From Campylorhamphus procurvoides (lineage: Eukaryota > Chordata > Aves > Passeriformes > Dendrocolaptidae): DNA of 64,000 bases. The DNA is taken from the NCBI GenBank assembly GCA_013396655.1, contig WBMV01004463.1, forward strand, positions 132,638-196,637, given 5' to 3'. The position numbers and the translations under genes were made by a program. Shown piece after piece: positions 11,101 to 25,439 of this stretch. The notes under the pieces were generated by a model. The model was not told the origin of the DNA, ran no database searches, and saw only the letters and a list, made by a program, of their open reading frames with translations. How positions within the stretch are numbered: the stretch's first letter is position 1; every line of letters starts with the position of its first letter.

Positions 11101-13404
11101 CTGACAGGCCAATACCCATCGCAGGTGGCCAAAAGATACTGTACAAATATAGAGATTTGAAGAAAATTAGACAGGGGCCTGAGCAGGATGTTTCTGCTCA
11201 TAGGAGACCCATTGTGGTTTCTCTCTGGGAAGCATCAGCCCTTATGAAACAGTCACTGTGATCTGCTAATAGAATTCCTGAAAATGGGCAGAAAGGATCA
11301 GGCACAGTCTAGTTTCCAGTCAGGAGGCACTGGGAGTGTGGGGAGGTGGTTGCAGCAGTTTGACAAAAAGTCTTGCTATGATTCTGACAATGTTTAAGAC
11401 GTTACTGACACTTCAGTCCATCACAGTGATGAGCAACCATAAGGGAGCAAACAGAGGAGCACTTCAATGGAGAACAAGGGAAAAAAGAAACTTGTGGCTG
11501 AACGCTGCCTCTGCCTTTTCCAAGAAACCCAAACTATCATTTTCTCTAAGTATTTAACATTGCAGCTTGCCCTGGCTGCTACAAGTACAGAAAGAAATAA
11601 TTCAAGTCAAGCTAACATATTGATGCAAATGCAAACCTGGTCTAATAAGGCATTAGAATAATATAAGCATAAATAATAGCTTCTGTGTAGCCCATAACAA
11701 TGACAGGTAATTTCATTTTAATTGTCTGTGTGAAAACTCTCTCTGATTTTATCATATTAACTCTTCTGACGATAAGGGGCAAAAAGGAAGAAAGTGGTTG
11801 AACAGTTATTTTAATATTCTGTTGTCATCCAAGATATCAGTGCTGCTGGCTTTCTGATTAGCACTGACTTATTTTGGCATAAAAAAACCAAGGTCAACTC
11901 TTCTGACAGCAGCCAGTGTTATCAGCACTGTGTCATACAGAGCATACAAAACACAGCAGAGCCACTGCTTGCAGAATATTTGAGTCCTCCCTTGTAGTTC
12001 TCCTTCAGAAAGAGCTGGAGATAAATGCTTGGATATCATCAGTACCCAAAAAGGGTTTGAGTCTATGTCTTCTTGCTAAGCTTTTTGGCAGCCTTGTCTA
12101 TACCTTCACAAAACGGATGAGGGAGAAGAACCCAACTGCACTCCAGAGGAGAAAGTCAACGAGGGTGAAAATGTCCCACCACAAATCTGTGAGCAGGACA
12201 TTAACCAGGCAAGCCACCTCACAGAGCCAGTCTGTGGTTTCAGTCGTCTGGGTCTGCACTACAACATTTCCAGGGAGGTGCTTTTCCCACCCCAAATACT
12301 GCAGATGTTAGACACCACCAAAGAAGCCCTTTGGCCTCCTCTCCTGCAGATATTTGCACACATGGATTGCACAAGACAACAAATCCAGGAAAAATGAGAG
12401 CAAGAAGCTACAGAAGACTACAGTAAAAAAGGCAAGCAAGCCAAAGCCAGAAGAAATGCTCATTTTCCATCAACCTCCCCTGAAGTACTGCCTTCTGCAT
12501 GAGGTTTCTCTCACAGCAGTTCTCCATAATAACACCTTGCTGTGGTAGGAGAGTAATGCAACATCAAAGGACAAGACACAGGGACCAGGCTATAAGAGGT
12601 ACAGCACATAAAGAGAGAGAACACTTGGCAATCTGACCTCTGCACCAGGATAACTCTTAAAGCTTTTCTTGATGCTCTAACCCTTTTTAAAGAGGGTGTG
12701 AATCACATAGTAAGTCAGGGAGGGTTGTTTTTCTAGAGCTGTTTTCCAGGGTTATTTAAACTTACTGCTTTACTTCAAAGAGAAAAACAGGGAAATGACA
12801 TAGTCCCCCCATAACAACGCCCTTCACTTAGGAAACACACTTTCAAGAACAGAAGTGCATTGGAAGGCATAAGTTGCTGTCAACCAAATGTTGATGTGAT
12901 AATGTAGTTCCAAAGGAGTACTGAATTTTCTTACATTTTTATTAAAAGTGTCTGAAATAATAATGTTGATCAGAGGACAGCCTCCATAGTATTCATGTGG
13001 TTCTTTAATATGTTTAAACACTGCTAATTATCAAATTAAGAATTTATTAAAATAAAGGAAACAATATCATATAATGTCTAATTTCTAAAGACCTAGAAAA
13101 TGACAGTCTCAATTTTATCCAGTCAACAGCTGATTCTATGAAAAATATAAAAAAGCAGTTTTTCTATGAAGAAATAGATCATTAACATTTAGACTTACCA
13201 ACTTTTAAAGGAAAGCAGTTTCAAAGAATATGAAAAAGTTTAATTAAAAAATTCTTTTAAAGAATCTAGCAAATACACATATGCAATATGCCCTAAGCAA
13301 AAATTAAAACTAGAACCTACAGGGATTACATAAAGAATTAAAGTTATGAATACAGTAGGGGGAAAAACATTAATGTGTTCTGAGTTAGAAAAAGTGTTTT
13401 GTGT
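8159..13404. other. unannotated non-coding DNA
   Basis: No recognised gene or repeat. Somewhat GC-richer patches near 8820-8940, 10600-10800 and 10900-11260 contain short open frames without recognisable domains. Confidence 0.5.
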
Positions 13405-13555
13405 ATGTAAGAACAGCTGCACAAGGTCAGACCAAAGACTGTGTAGCCTTCTTATCTCCCATGCCAGCCCTAAAAAGTATTAGGGAAGTACCATAAAATA
13501 AAGGTAGATAATAAAGTGATCTTTTCCCAAAATGTCAGTGTGTTCTGAGGCCTCT
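13405..13555 (-). mobile_element. old CR1-like LINE remnant
   Basis: AAGAACAGCTGCACAAGGTC followed by AGACCAAAG, then ATCTCCCATGCCAGC and AAGTGATCTTTTCCC, follows the order of an ancient amniote CR1-type 3' region (reverse complement on the plus strand). It is heavily diverged and contains small deletions. The assignment rests on this ordered set of weak matches, so it is less certain than the other CR1 copies. Confidence 0.5.
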
Positions 13556-16500
13556 CAATTTCTCAGGATGGTAAAATTAAAACCAAATGTAACCTCCTTG
13601 TAAGGAACTTTCTGTTTTCCGACCAGAGAAGTGAGTGGTTTTCTGTAGTCTGTTTCATCTGGAAAGGTCTTTGTTCTTCATTCAGAGAAGCTGCTACTTG
13701 AAATATAAACTATTTATGCTACATGTATGTGCAGCGAGATGACTACTGAACATGTTTAAAACAAAATGAAAATGAAAGGAAGTTTTATAATATCCAAAAT
13801 AAAGGAGTTCAGATGGACTGGTTGTGTTGTCTGCATTATTTCCCTTCAAGACATTATTTTTAGATTCTCAGTGAAGAACCAGCACTAAAATGCTACCTTG
13901 GGTAGACTAGCTGCACTGAGGGAAAAGCTAATGAGGGGTGGTTGTGTGTTTGGCTCTGCAGGCTGTTAAAACACACTGCTCAAACTTGTCACTACTTCTT
14001 TGGGCATGATGTTTCAACTCATTATCTTTAGAATTCTTTTTTCTTTTTAAGAAGGTTTAGCTAGAATAAAGTCAAATCTTTCGGTAGAAAATGTTTGCTA
14101 CTTTCACAGATCTTTTAAAATGTACTACCTTATAACTACTGATTGCTGGACTTTGCATTTTTAATGCTATTTTTACCCTACTATTTTAGATATTATATAA
14201 TAGACACTTTGCGGTCATTGAAATTAACTTCTATTTAATTAAAAGAGCAGAATTTCTTCTGCTGTAGTATTTTTGGGTGGAAAAGTCCATCCTATTTGAC
14301 TACATTTGAAAAACTAAATAATATCTTAAATCATATGTACTGTACTTCTCTTTTAAGGACAGATACAGGTCTGCTCAAAGTAGTTCAACCCTCTCCTCTC
14401 CGTTACCCCCCCACGCATTAACCTGTATTGTTAATGATAGCTCTGGATTGCTCTGGAAACTCTAGCACAGCCAAGCAGGCATTTCCAAGAAAATCCTTTG
14501 CTTGCCCTGTTTGACACAGCTGGAGAAACAGCCAACAGCAGGAATACAAATGTCCTTAAGCAGCTCAGAGTGTTCAGGTGAGACACGTGCAGCACTCCAA
14601 AGGGCTGCATGCCCCATTCAGGCACACCAAGGCTATATCCCACTCCTCCTGCACTGCCAAAGCCTTTCCTGGCTGTCCTCACTGGGGGGCTACAGCACGT
14701 AGCCCCCTCCTTGGGAACAGGGGACAGCTCAACTACACCCTGAACTTCAGCACAATCACCTGCCCATAGCACATACACCTCGGTTCCAACACAGTGAGAG
14801 GTCACACAGCTTTAGCAGCTTCCGAAGAAGGTAAGGGACACGCTTTGGCAGCACAGCTATTGCTGCTGTTTGCATGCAGAGGCAAAGACCACCGACCCCC
14901 ATGCACAGGCATGCCCTGCAGCAGCAAAGCCTTCAGCGATCTCAGGACTGTCTGCACATTCTCACTGAAAAGTCACCCCAGAGTGGGAGAGCTGAGCACA
15001 AAGCTTGACCTCCAGGTACAGAACACGCAGCGTGATGAAGTCCTGGACACTCTCCCTGGCCTCTGCCACAACGAACATCAACCTTTCAATGCTGCAGACG
15101 TTTCAGATCTGACAGCATCAGATCCAGGCTGTCACCGTCAGTTCTTATAATACTGTGATACAGAAATTCCCACACTACACTGAGATACGAAACAAGATTT
15201 GGGATTGGAATACCAACATCTTAAGTAAACCCTCCATAAACATTCAAGTACTTGAATGTACTTTATACTGCTTTTGAAGAAGTGATCTTATATCCATTTC
15301 ATATGTGTGTGTATATATAATAGTTTACTAAAACAATCTAATAAAAGGACAGGAGCTGTATTTAGCTAGTTACTTGTCATCCCCATTTCAGTCCCACTCC
15401 AGCCACACTAGCAGCCTGTTCTACCCTCACCCCCTGAAGGAAGCAGGAATTTGTTAGCTGTCCATCCTCTCATGTGCACTTAGACACACTGATAGCACAC
15501 GACACACAGCAGGCTCAGACTGCTCCTTGCTGGGCAACCTCATTCCTTACTGTGAGATGCAACTTCCAAATCTCACAGCACTGCACAAAGACATTTTACA
15601 AAACACTGGAAAGATCATGTCCCAGACCTTAACTGGGATACTTAAGCCTCAGAATTGCTGGGTCAGACACCTTTGCAGGATCAATATAAATAACTTGGGG
15701 TGTCTCCAAACCACAGAAAAGAGCCTTTGTACTTGTTTCTAAACCACAAAGGTTAATTCCTTAAGAAGAAACATATGAAAACTACAATTGATCAAAAATT
15801 ATTTCCTAGCAATTTTTCTTAATATATTTTTAAGTCTAGGAGGACTACTTGAAAAACATTCGTAAAGATCCTTGAAAACATCCTAATAGTCCATGTTCTT
15901 AGGATACACTGGGATACCAACATGAATAGTTTAAGCTATTTTCAAACACTGAGAACATTAAATATTTGAATAACCAGTGAAAACTGTAGACGTAGAGAAA
16001 GAATTTGTTTTAGCAGAAGTCTTAAAATTATGAAGAAAGTGTTGAATGAGTAAAATATCCCAACACCAGTACAGTCTAGAGACTATTCGGTTATCTCAAA
16101 TAAAGTATCAACTTTCAAAACCAGTTCAGAGAAGGACTATCCTTCAATATATTCCAAGTTACTTCTCCAGCTTTTTACGTAGATGTAACATTCACAAATA
16201 CCAGTAATTACTTCTAAAATACATTAAAGGCTATGGAAATAATGCATTCTGCTGTATCCTGTTTGAGATGAGGAGCTGCCCCCAGGCCAGAAGGACACAA
16301 GACTACTGGAGTTTGGGCATTTGTCTGTCCTGGGAGGTACAGTTCACTGCCAAGGACCATTGAGGAATATTCCCCTATGCAGCTGAATGCTGCCAGAAGG
16401 ATCTCTTCCTCTGAAAACAGCCCGGATTTCTTTTGTGTCCTGATTTCAGGTCTTTCCAACTAAAAATTGCAGGGTTTTTTCAGGGCATTGAGAGATGTGT

Positions 16501-19500
16501 GACTGTGATAACCATCAGGACTGTTGCAGAATTACCTGCAGCTGGAGGAAGGGAGGCCACAGGAGCCCGATGATCCAAACAGCGTTCTGTCAGCCTACGC
16601 TTACATACCTTGTTAGTAAGACTGAACCTGTCTCGAGTGCTCCAGACCTCCAGACTGACTGAGGAAAGAGGGACAGCAACTCAATCCCTGGTTTCTTAAT
16701 GGACTGCACTCATGATTATGTTGGAAGTGTAAAAGGAACTGCACTCTCTCACTCCTGTGCAATGAGAGCTTTACAAACTGGTGACAGCTCTGCTAGATTG
16801 GATTTAGTACTGTGCTATTTCATTTGGCAACAAAACAAAGTCATGGGCAAAGGGAGCCTTTGAAATGCACTGTAACAAGTTCTTCTGCCAGTTTCTTACT
16901 CGTGTAATTAGAGGTCTTGATAGAAGCAACCAAGTGGAACTGGGCTTGCCTGAACTGTAACATACCCACCTGCTTCTTCTATATATATATGAGTTCATAC
17001 AAAGGCAGCTTGGATCCCATTTTCTCCTACCCAGTCTATTTCCAGACAATTGCTGTCAGGCTTTCTGGGTACTTATTCCATTGGACAAATGGGCAGAAAT
17101 AGGAGTCAGTTCTCCTTTGCACGGCATTTGGTTTAATGACACGCTTAGGTGAGTACTTGGTACCAATCCTCACCAGGACAGAGCAATGAGCTGCTTTCCT
17201 TCAAACCACTTAGAGGAAACATTCAAAAATAGGTGCAAGTAATAGATGATCTGATTGAAAGTCTGCCTCTGTCAGACCTAATGAACCACTCTCACCTTCC
17301 ACAAGTGAACAAGTCCCCTCTACACAATGCTGTCTAAATCAGAAGTCAGAGCACTCAGTCACTGGGAGTGTCTGTGAAGACTTTTCAGTGCTACCAATCC
17401 CCACTGAAACATTCACATTTCTACTGCGAACCTGTTGGTTTCTGCTGCCTGAGACACTCAGATAATACAGGTATATAAAGATAACCAGAAATAAAACTTG
17501 TAATGCACCAAAACATATCCAGCATCCTACCTGATGAGCACTTAGATGAAGAAATTTTCCAGTATCAGGAATAAGATTAGGACTGTTACTCACTTTAGGG
17601 AAGTGCAATATTACACTATGTCGATAAAGTCAAATACATTTGATAAATTAAAAAAATGTGTTCATCATAGAGCCTACATTACTTTTTATCTGAACCTCAT
17701 CACAAATCTGAGTCCCTGCTGTCTCTAAAGGACACTGAGAAGTATGAGAAACTTGCAGAAACCTCGCCAGCTAATTTCCACAAAGGCTGGTTTGCTCGAC
17801 TTACTTTTCTTATTTATTGACCTACCTATCAAACCTTAAAGAAAACCAAGATGACCAATTTTAATCCAGCTAAGAATGGTACGGCACAAGCCCTCTGACA
17901 AACCTGCTGACTTCAAGCACAAATCTGCTGTCAGTGAACATTTCAATTTGCAGAATTGAAATTCCCTCACAGAGAATCACTCTGCTGGATTGTTTGTTGA
18001 GCAGAAAGTTTCTCATTTCCACACTCTGGCATTTCACAGCAGTGCAATTACTGTGGGTGTAAAATGTGCTGCCTTGCTGTCTAGGTCCAGGTTTTAATGG
18101 GCAGAGATGAATTAAATATTCTGAAATACATTCATTGCCCAGCTGTGGCACCACACTTTGACAAGAAATAAATTCTTAGATGTGCTGCAGTTGTCTAGTT
18201 AGTAATGTCATCCTTTTCTATTATTCCATGTTTCCCTTGTAATTGTTTTTGTCAGAGTTTTGATGAAAGACAAAATCTCCTAATTAGATGAAAAATCAAG
18301 GTTGGAAAATAGATATGGACACTATATATATTTTTGACTTTTTTGTTGTTGTTGGTAGTGGTCTAATTTGCTAACTAACTAAAAGTGAAGGTAAAGTAGG
18401 CATCAAAATATGATCTAGTGTTAATTAAGAAGATGCACATAAATTCTGAAATCCTAAATCTCTGAAGCACTAATATTATTCAGTTCTTCAAGCAGTAGGA
18501 TTTAATTGAATTTCACTCCTAAACCGTTTCATTTAATAAAGCGTCATTTAAAAATATTAGTTTACATAATTATATCTTAAACTTACTACTGAATCAAGGG
18601 TAAGGTTTCATGTTTGGGTTTGTTGTGAGACAGACTTCAAGGGCAGATGTCTCACAGTAAAATTAGAAACACTAACATTAACAGCTCTACCCCCTCTTTC
18701 TGGATTTCATGAAAAACTAATTAAACAACAACAAGAAAGTTGACATCACCTATCATAAGTTTCTTTACTTCCCTGTAAAGCCAAATTTCGTATGTCAAGG
18801 CAAGCCTTGTAAATACTAAAGTGTGGGAGTTTTAAAGGAACTCCAGTGAGACTCCTGTGGGAAGGGCATTGAGTTCCTCCCTCTGCTTTAGTTGATTTAG
18901 TTTTGTTGTCTATTCAGTTATTTGTGATTAAAAAATAGTTGAGGTTCCTGTAAGGATCTAATTTAATTAATGCCACTATAATTAGATGTAAATACATTTC
19001 CTGAGCTCTAGTGAGTGGCATTACCTTGAGTAAAAGTTGCTTCCTAAACACCCATTACAAAAGGCAATGCTTGGACTAAGAGTGAACACTGACCAGAAAA
19101 TGGATTGTTAAGGATATATAATGTAATTAAAATGAAGACTACATCCTTCCTTGTGCTGATTGACTGTTGAAGGGAAGGAATCCATGAAAAAAGTGATCTT
19201 TAAGTCTCACCTTTTGCACTTGTGCAACAGTGAAATGGAGTGAAAAAGAAATACCAGAACTGAAGGAGTAAAATTATCATCATCTGAGTTTTTTTCAAGA
19301 CTGTGACTGAAGAAAATATTTTTACTGTAGAGATTGCCATGCACAGCACTCAGTCTGTGCTTTCTAATAACTAAAACAGAAATTTCTAACACTTTTCATT
19401 AAGCTATTTCATCAATAACTCAGCTCTCTGCTAGTTCAAATATATCCTCACATGGGCCCACAAGTCTTAAATCAAAATTCATAAAGAAATATTTATCTTA

Positions 19501-20116
19501 ACAGCTCCCAAAATAAAAGCAAAACCCAGCTGACCACGAAAAAGGAAGTTTTATATGTTCAGATTAAATTTAATTCCCAGGCTTTTCGACAAACATTGTC
19601 TAATTTCCACAGATTTTCTGGACAGGGATAAAGGAAGTTTATCTGGGAAGAACAAATAACCATTAATCAGCCTAGATGATACTTGCACCAAAACTCGGGT
19701 TTGTTTTATATCTGGTGGAAAAACTTTGTCAGCAGCTTTTATTTCTATGGTGACTTTAGGAACAGTGCTCAGGAAGTTGATTTATTTTCTCTTATCCATG
19801 TGGGTTCAAGAAATTGATTCAAAATAATCTGAAATTACGTTTCCAGAGAAGATAGCCAAACGAGGAAGGTGGCCCGAGTCCAAACACACAAGCAGCTCTT
19901 CTCCCAGAGCATATCCACTCCAATAATGCATTTTTAATAGGGTCTAATGAAAATTAGCATTGAGCTCAAAATGGTGTTGCTGCCTTATTTAACACCATCT
20001 AAAACTTTCTATTATTCAGTCTTGGCAAATTTTATGAGATTTTTTTATTTTTCTACTTCAAAATTCTCTACACCCTTGCAGTAGAATGCTAAAATGCTGG
20101 CAAACCTAGAAGCCAC
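13556..20116. other. unannotated non-coding DNA
   Basis: Mostly AT-rich. The stretch at 14430-15150 is GC-richer and has several overlapping open frames on both strands (the longest 124 codons, minus strand, 14431-14805), but none has a recognisable domain, and overlap on both strands is typical of base-composition artefacts. Small AT and GT runs occur near 15305-15320 and 16980-16990. Confidence 0.5.
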
Positions 20117-20149
20117 TACCATCATCATCAATAATATTATTATTATTAA
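20117..20149. repeat. (ATC)n(ATT)n microsatellite
   Basis: A short run of ATC units passes into ATT units, with imperfections. It is simple sequence with no evidence of function. Confidence 0.8.
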
Positions 20150-21075
20150 TGATAGTAATAAACTTTTCCTATACTGTAGTTTTATATTCTCAAGGCCATG
20201 AAATTGTAGTTCTTGGAACGAGCAGATTGATGCAATACTTTCAATACTCAGGAGAGCTCTCCTTCTCAAAGACTTTTGTTCCAAGGCTAATCCAATATAT
20301 CAGAAAAATAATAAAGACAAATGCTAGAGTGGAGTCATGACTGGAAATAGTAATGACAAAAATTGCAAAATGCTGAATTTTTCCTCACCACATTAATCAC
20401 GTTATTCAGTGCATTATACTTTAAATTATGTCAGCGGGGTGAAACTGTACATTCCATTGAATTATGGGGAAAAATAAATTCCTAAGTCTTTTCTTATCTA
20501 CGTACAGAAGCAAACATATACATAAATCAAAAGTATCTTCCTTGTCTCCAAAAGTTTCCAGGGCTCAACACGTTCCTCAGACAATACAAGTTCAAGAAAA
20601 ATTACTAAATAAGTTCAAAAAGAGTGACATTGAAAATACCCACCATCACTGCCATCCTAACCCTGCAGCATTTCCTGCTGTGCTTCAAGGAGGAAGAAGC
20701 TAGAGGAATTACACTGGAGAAGGCAAACATTGTGGAGTGATGGGAATAACAGGTTTAATAAGTGGCTTTGTCACTTGCTCTCTGCCTGAATTGTGACATT
20801 GGGGCACTCCATCTCCCAGTGTTCCCACAGCCACTGCCTCCCAGGACAGACCCCAGTAGGATACAGGGCACCCATGTCCATAAGCCTGAATTCTCTTTTC
20901 CTGCGGCCAGTTTCCATGTTGCCTGGTTTCCCGGAATTTTCTGGGCACTGGCTGGGAAAGCAATGACACAGGAGCTAATTTTCTTAAAGTCAACATTTTT
21001 TATATGGAGACTTTTTCTGTTATTCACAAAAAAAAGGACCAGGAATGTCTAAAGCTCATGTATCAAAGCCCTGAA
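20150..21075. other. unannotated non-coding DNA
   Basis: A GC-richer patch at about 20750-20960 has open frames on both strands but no recognised protein or repeat. Confidence 0.45.
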
Positions 21076-21112
21076 ATTTTCCATAAAAATTTTCCATAAC
21101 ATTTTCCATAAC
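21076..21112. repeat. three-copy 11-12 bp tandem motif
   Basis: The unit ATTTTCCATAA(C) occurs at 21076-21086, 21089-21100 and 21101-21112. The last two copies are identical and adjacent. It looks like replication-slippage duplication. Confidence 0.85.
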
Positions 21113-23102
21113 AGTTCCTGTCAGTTGAAATGTTGCTTGAAGAAGAGCAGATGCACAAAACATTCGTTCCTTTGGTAAATGAGAAAGCTCAAAGGCTCAG
21201 GGAAATGAGAGGGAAGTGACATTTTATTTGTGACTTAGCAAGGTGTGATCTTAATGTTCTAGAATACCTTATTAAAAGCACAGAAACACATGGATTTCTC
21301 TCCCACGACAGGTTTAACTGCAGCTCTTACTGTACATTCAATGGTAAAACTCAATAGCTGAGGTTGGAAACCTCCCTGCCTTTTCTCCACTAGTACAACC
21401 AGTGACTCTCATAGAGACTACCTAGTCAGTCAAAAGAATAATAGAGCAGCATTTTTTAAAACTCAGTAATTAATGCAGTAAGTCCATCTGGATGTTTTAG
21501 TAAGAATTTAATTTTTATTAGTGAAAGCTGTTCTGCAAATATATGGATTTTTTAAAATTTTCATTTGCTCCAATTATTGTGTAAGATCAGTGGTCTCATC
21601 AGTGAATGCTGCAGAAGGATTAGTGGTATCCTGCAATTATCCAGGGCTTCTGTAACTGGGATATCATCTCATCAGTCAGGAGACTAATTTTTGTCATCAT
21701 ATGTCAGATATGCACCCAAGTGGAACAGCAAAAGAACAAGTGTGAAAGCTGAAAAACACATCCAGAGCAGGCACATAAGCTAAACCTTTAAGAGAGAAGA
21801 ACACATTAAAAACATTAAGGGGAAATACTATATTCATTATTATATTAATATGACAGAAACACTAAAAATATTATTAATACTATTGTATTATTTCTACTCA
21901 GATATAGATTTACATGTATTCTGAGCTCAAGTTTGCAATTTATAATGCATAACCTTTTTTCTACAATAGTCCCGGTACTAAGATTGCCCAGGCATTTTAA
22001 ATGCAGGTAGGAGTGGCAACTAGAATGAGTGTTCCTCTCTATTCTCTAATATTTGTCTCAAGAAGCTTCTCTACAGAGAAAACCTTACTATTTTGTCTTC
22101 TGAAATTGTAGGTTTATAGCAACAAAATCCATTTTATGTACTTGAAATAAGCAAAATATTTTGGGTATCGTTTATTTTCAATACAATTCACTAAAATCTA
22201 ATGAGCTGGAAGGTAAGAGAGAGAAGAAAGCTTCCTGTTCCAGGGTACTGAGCCATGACCACCCTCACCAGGCTCTGGGCAATCACTGCTCCTTCTGCAG
22301 CCTCAAAAAGCTTCTCACAAGCATCGCTGAGATGGATTTTCTAAATCCAACATGTACAACATAAATGAATTTGAGTGCATTTTAGCAACTGTACTGATTT
22401 GTGTTTAAAAGTCAGCTGGGAATGAACCAAAGGAACAACATGATCTGGAACCTTCCAGCCATGAGAAACAGATACGTGATATAAATATTTCCCCTGTCCC
22501 CATAATTCCTAACTCCTTCAGGCAAGCCATGCCTTGATCAAAGAGGTTTTGCTCTCTGTCACTTGAAATGTTTCTTAAAGAAGAGAGATGTGATTTCTAC
22601 AAATGCTTAGTCTTAGAGAAGCATTATTAATAGTCTGTTCAGGAGTTTTATTTGCCTCAAGTCAGTAAGAAGTTGACAGTTGCAGAGGGTTACTAAAAGA
22701 GCAATAGTGAATGCACCTTCCATATTCCTTCCATAGTCTCCTGACTGTAAAACATGTACCTGAAATCAAGAACACACTTTCTACTCCCCCTCTTTCAACT
22801 TGGGTGACATTGCTCCCGGTTTACATTTGTAAGTAAAGGAAAACAGGCTGTGTAGAAACAGCACTGCCAAATTCTTCACATGAATGCAGTTAACTCAGGA
22901 TGATTTAGGGCAATAAATAAGACAGATTGTGTGTTCACACTGAACCACTCTTCTTTAAGAAGAATGGATTGCATTGTCTTCAAATACGTTACAGAATATA
23001 AAATAGTAGTAATGACTTTTTGTTTCCTCTTTAAATACAGCAATGGGGGAAAAAAGTCAAACCCATAACATGTAAAATACAAACAAGAGCCATTGGAAGC
23101 AG
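21113..23102. other. unannotated AT-rich non-coding DNA
   Basis: No recognised coding sequence or repeat on either strand. Confidence 0.5.
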
Positions 23103-23158
23103 GTTGTTTTGGGGGTTTTTGTTTGTTTTGGGTTTTGTTTGTTTTTTGGGGGGGGTTA
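23103..23158. repeat. G/T-rich low-complexity tract
   Basis: Runs of T and G only, including GGGGG, GGG and a final run of eight or more G. The minus strand reads as A/C-rich sequence similar in style to tracts at 38594, 39588 and 46315. The four possible G-runs on the plus strand could allow quadruplex folding, although the spacers are long. Confidence 0.85.
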
Positions 23159-25438
23159 TTTCCATAATTACGATTCATTTTCTATGACAAGAGAAAACAA
23201 GTCTCACAATGAATCTGTAATCTGGACTACTTTTTTTTTAACACCCCACCCCTTGATTAAACCAATTTAAATTCTGTTTTTCTACTTTCTTTCATAAATT
23301 AAGGGAAAGATTGCAGAGTATGGAAGAAGAGCCAAATAAGACCATAATAAAATGTTCAGATTTCCTACATAATTTTCTATTTTTTTAAATGGCTCCTCAC
23401 AATATGAAAACTCAGCCTTCTAACAGTGCTGTTTATTATGTTTCTTGAATGAAAAACAAGGCAGCACATAAGTGTCAGATATGTATTTAATATGAAAAAC
23501 CCACATACAATTGACTTGTGCCTGTAAAACTCTGGATATTTTATATGTCAAATTAAATAGTTTTCTTTTCTTGTTTGAACACTAACTAGCTGTGCCTCAT
23601 GTTAGAGTCCAACTCCAAGAATGAATGCAACCAACCCTTAAGGTGGGAGACTTTTCTCTAAATTGGGAAATACTTATTTGAAATGTATTGATTAAATCCT
23701 GATATCGGGTAATTGCAGGTATAGGTGGGCTCTGACTTCCCTTTCATCCTCTCACTTTGCTCCTGTCTACCAGAAGCAACTCAAAGGGGAAATCACGTCA
23801 AGATTTAAATTGCTACCCCAGAGGCAGGTGCTTGAAATCCAGTAAAAATGACCCATGTCCTTTAAAGAGAAGGTCAATATTTTATATCTGTACTTAGCAG
23901 CTCATAATAATTAAATGAGCCTTATTTCAAGATGCTGGTTTAATGAGAATGTGCAAATTAACTTTGAGTTAGAATGACAATCTCAGTGTTTTTATTACAC
24001 TGACTGTCTTTACTGCTTGATATTTCTATTGCAAATTAACACTGAAGGTATTTTTTTCAACAAAAGTTTATCCACTTCAATTTTCCAAACTTCTCTGGGT
24101 AAAAATATAAGCAAATTTTATTCATCTTATGCTTCATTCCTTTAGAGAGCATCTTTACTGTCATGATGGTCAAACTTTAAATATAAACCCAGATATTCAG
24201 CTTGGCTAGATCCATACAATTCCATTATCATGTCCATTATGTCCAAATCATGCCCACTTGTACCACAACAAACAGCCTTCAGCTTTTTGTAACAGCATTG
24301 TTTGTAACTGCAGAACAGCTAACAGGAATAGAATTGAAAATCATTGCTTTTTATATCTTGGAGAATTCTGCAATTTGATTTAGCTTCTGGATTGCTCGAA
24401 ATATGTTTAAATCGTTCATGAGATGAATTTGGTTATGGGAGAGCATCTTCCCAAGCATGGTGCTTCTCAGTTCATACTGCCTGTTTTATTCACATTTATT
24501 TGTTAAGAGGAAACATTAAGTAAAACCCTCTTGATCTGTACCAAATGTAATATCAGTAAAAGAAAAAAGAAACTATGGCTTATACAGCACTAACATCTTT
24601 AACAGCCTGTCAATAAATACCACACTAAATTGTTGTTCAGAGGAAAAGAAGATGGAGTTTTCCAAGGCTGACTACAAAGGAGATATAGTGCATCAAAAGT
24701 ATTTCCTCCATCCTTGGTTATGTTATTCACAGCAACTCATGTCTTAAAAACGCAATTAAAACATTTCTATTTGTGAACTACAAATATATAGATTTTCTAC
24801 TCAAATGCCTCAGACTCAAAGCCCCTCAATCACCCTAACATCCCAAATTAGTATTTCTCATTCTCTTGTTGTCTTTTCCTTGGAAAAGCAAAGTGCATCA
24901 TGCCTTTTAATAAAAATAAATGGATTCTAAATCTTTTGTGGCATTTCTAATCTAATGAAAGGACAAGGAAATAAATTGTCATGTTTCTTGTCATTTTTAG
25001 CAAACCTTTGAAATAAACTTGTTCAGTGTAGACAGAGTAATGATGAAAAGCACATAATGAAAACCTCAGCACTTTGACAGGTTTTCAAATACTTGTGTGG
25101 AAGCAAGAAAGGCAACTTCTGCTGTGACAGTGGTGGGAAGATCAAAGGACACATTAGCAGTGAACAGAGCAGCATTACAGAGAGGCAGAGACAGAAGGGG
25201 AGGAATTATGGAGGAGGCTGCTTGCCCTGATTTGTGCCACGCACGCACAGACATTGCCAACCGTGTAATCAAACCTGCAGCACACTCTGAATGAGAATCC
25301 AAATGATTACAGAAATAGGGTTTACCTAATAGTCAGGTGGGCCACAGCATTTACAGCAGATGGCACTTTGATTTACACCAGAAATCATCAGGCAGTCTCT
25401 TCCCCCACCACTTTCCTGTAACGAAAGGCACCCAGTGA
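23159..25438. other. unannotated AT-rich non-coding DNA
   Basis: Nothing recognised. Open frames at 25066-25302 on both strands overlap each other and look random. Confidence 0.5.
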
Positions 25439-25439
25439 A

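Noticed and set aside
14431..15150. Open frames of 118 and 124 codons in a GC-richer patch
   Set aside because: Frames are open on both strands at once, with no recognised domain and no splice context; this is best explained by base composition.
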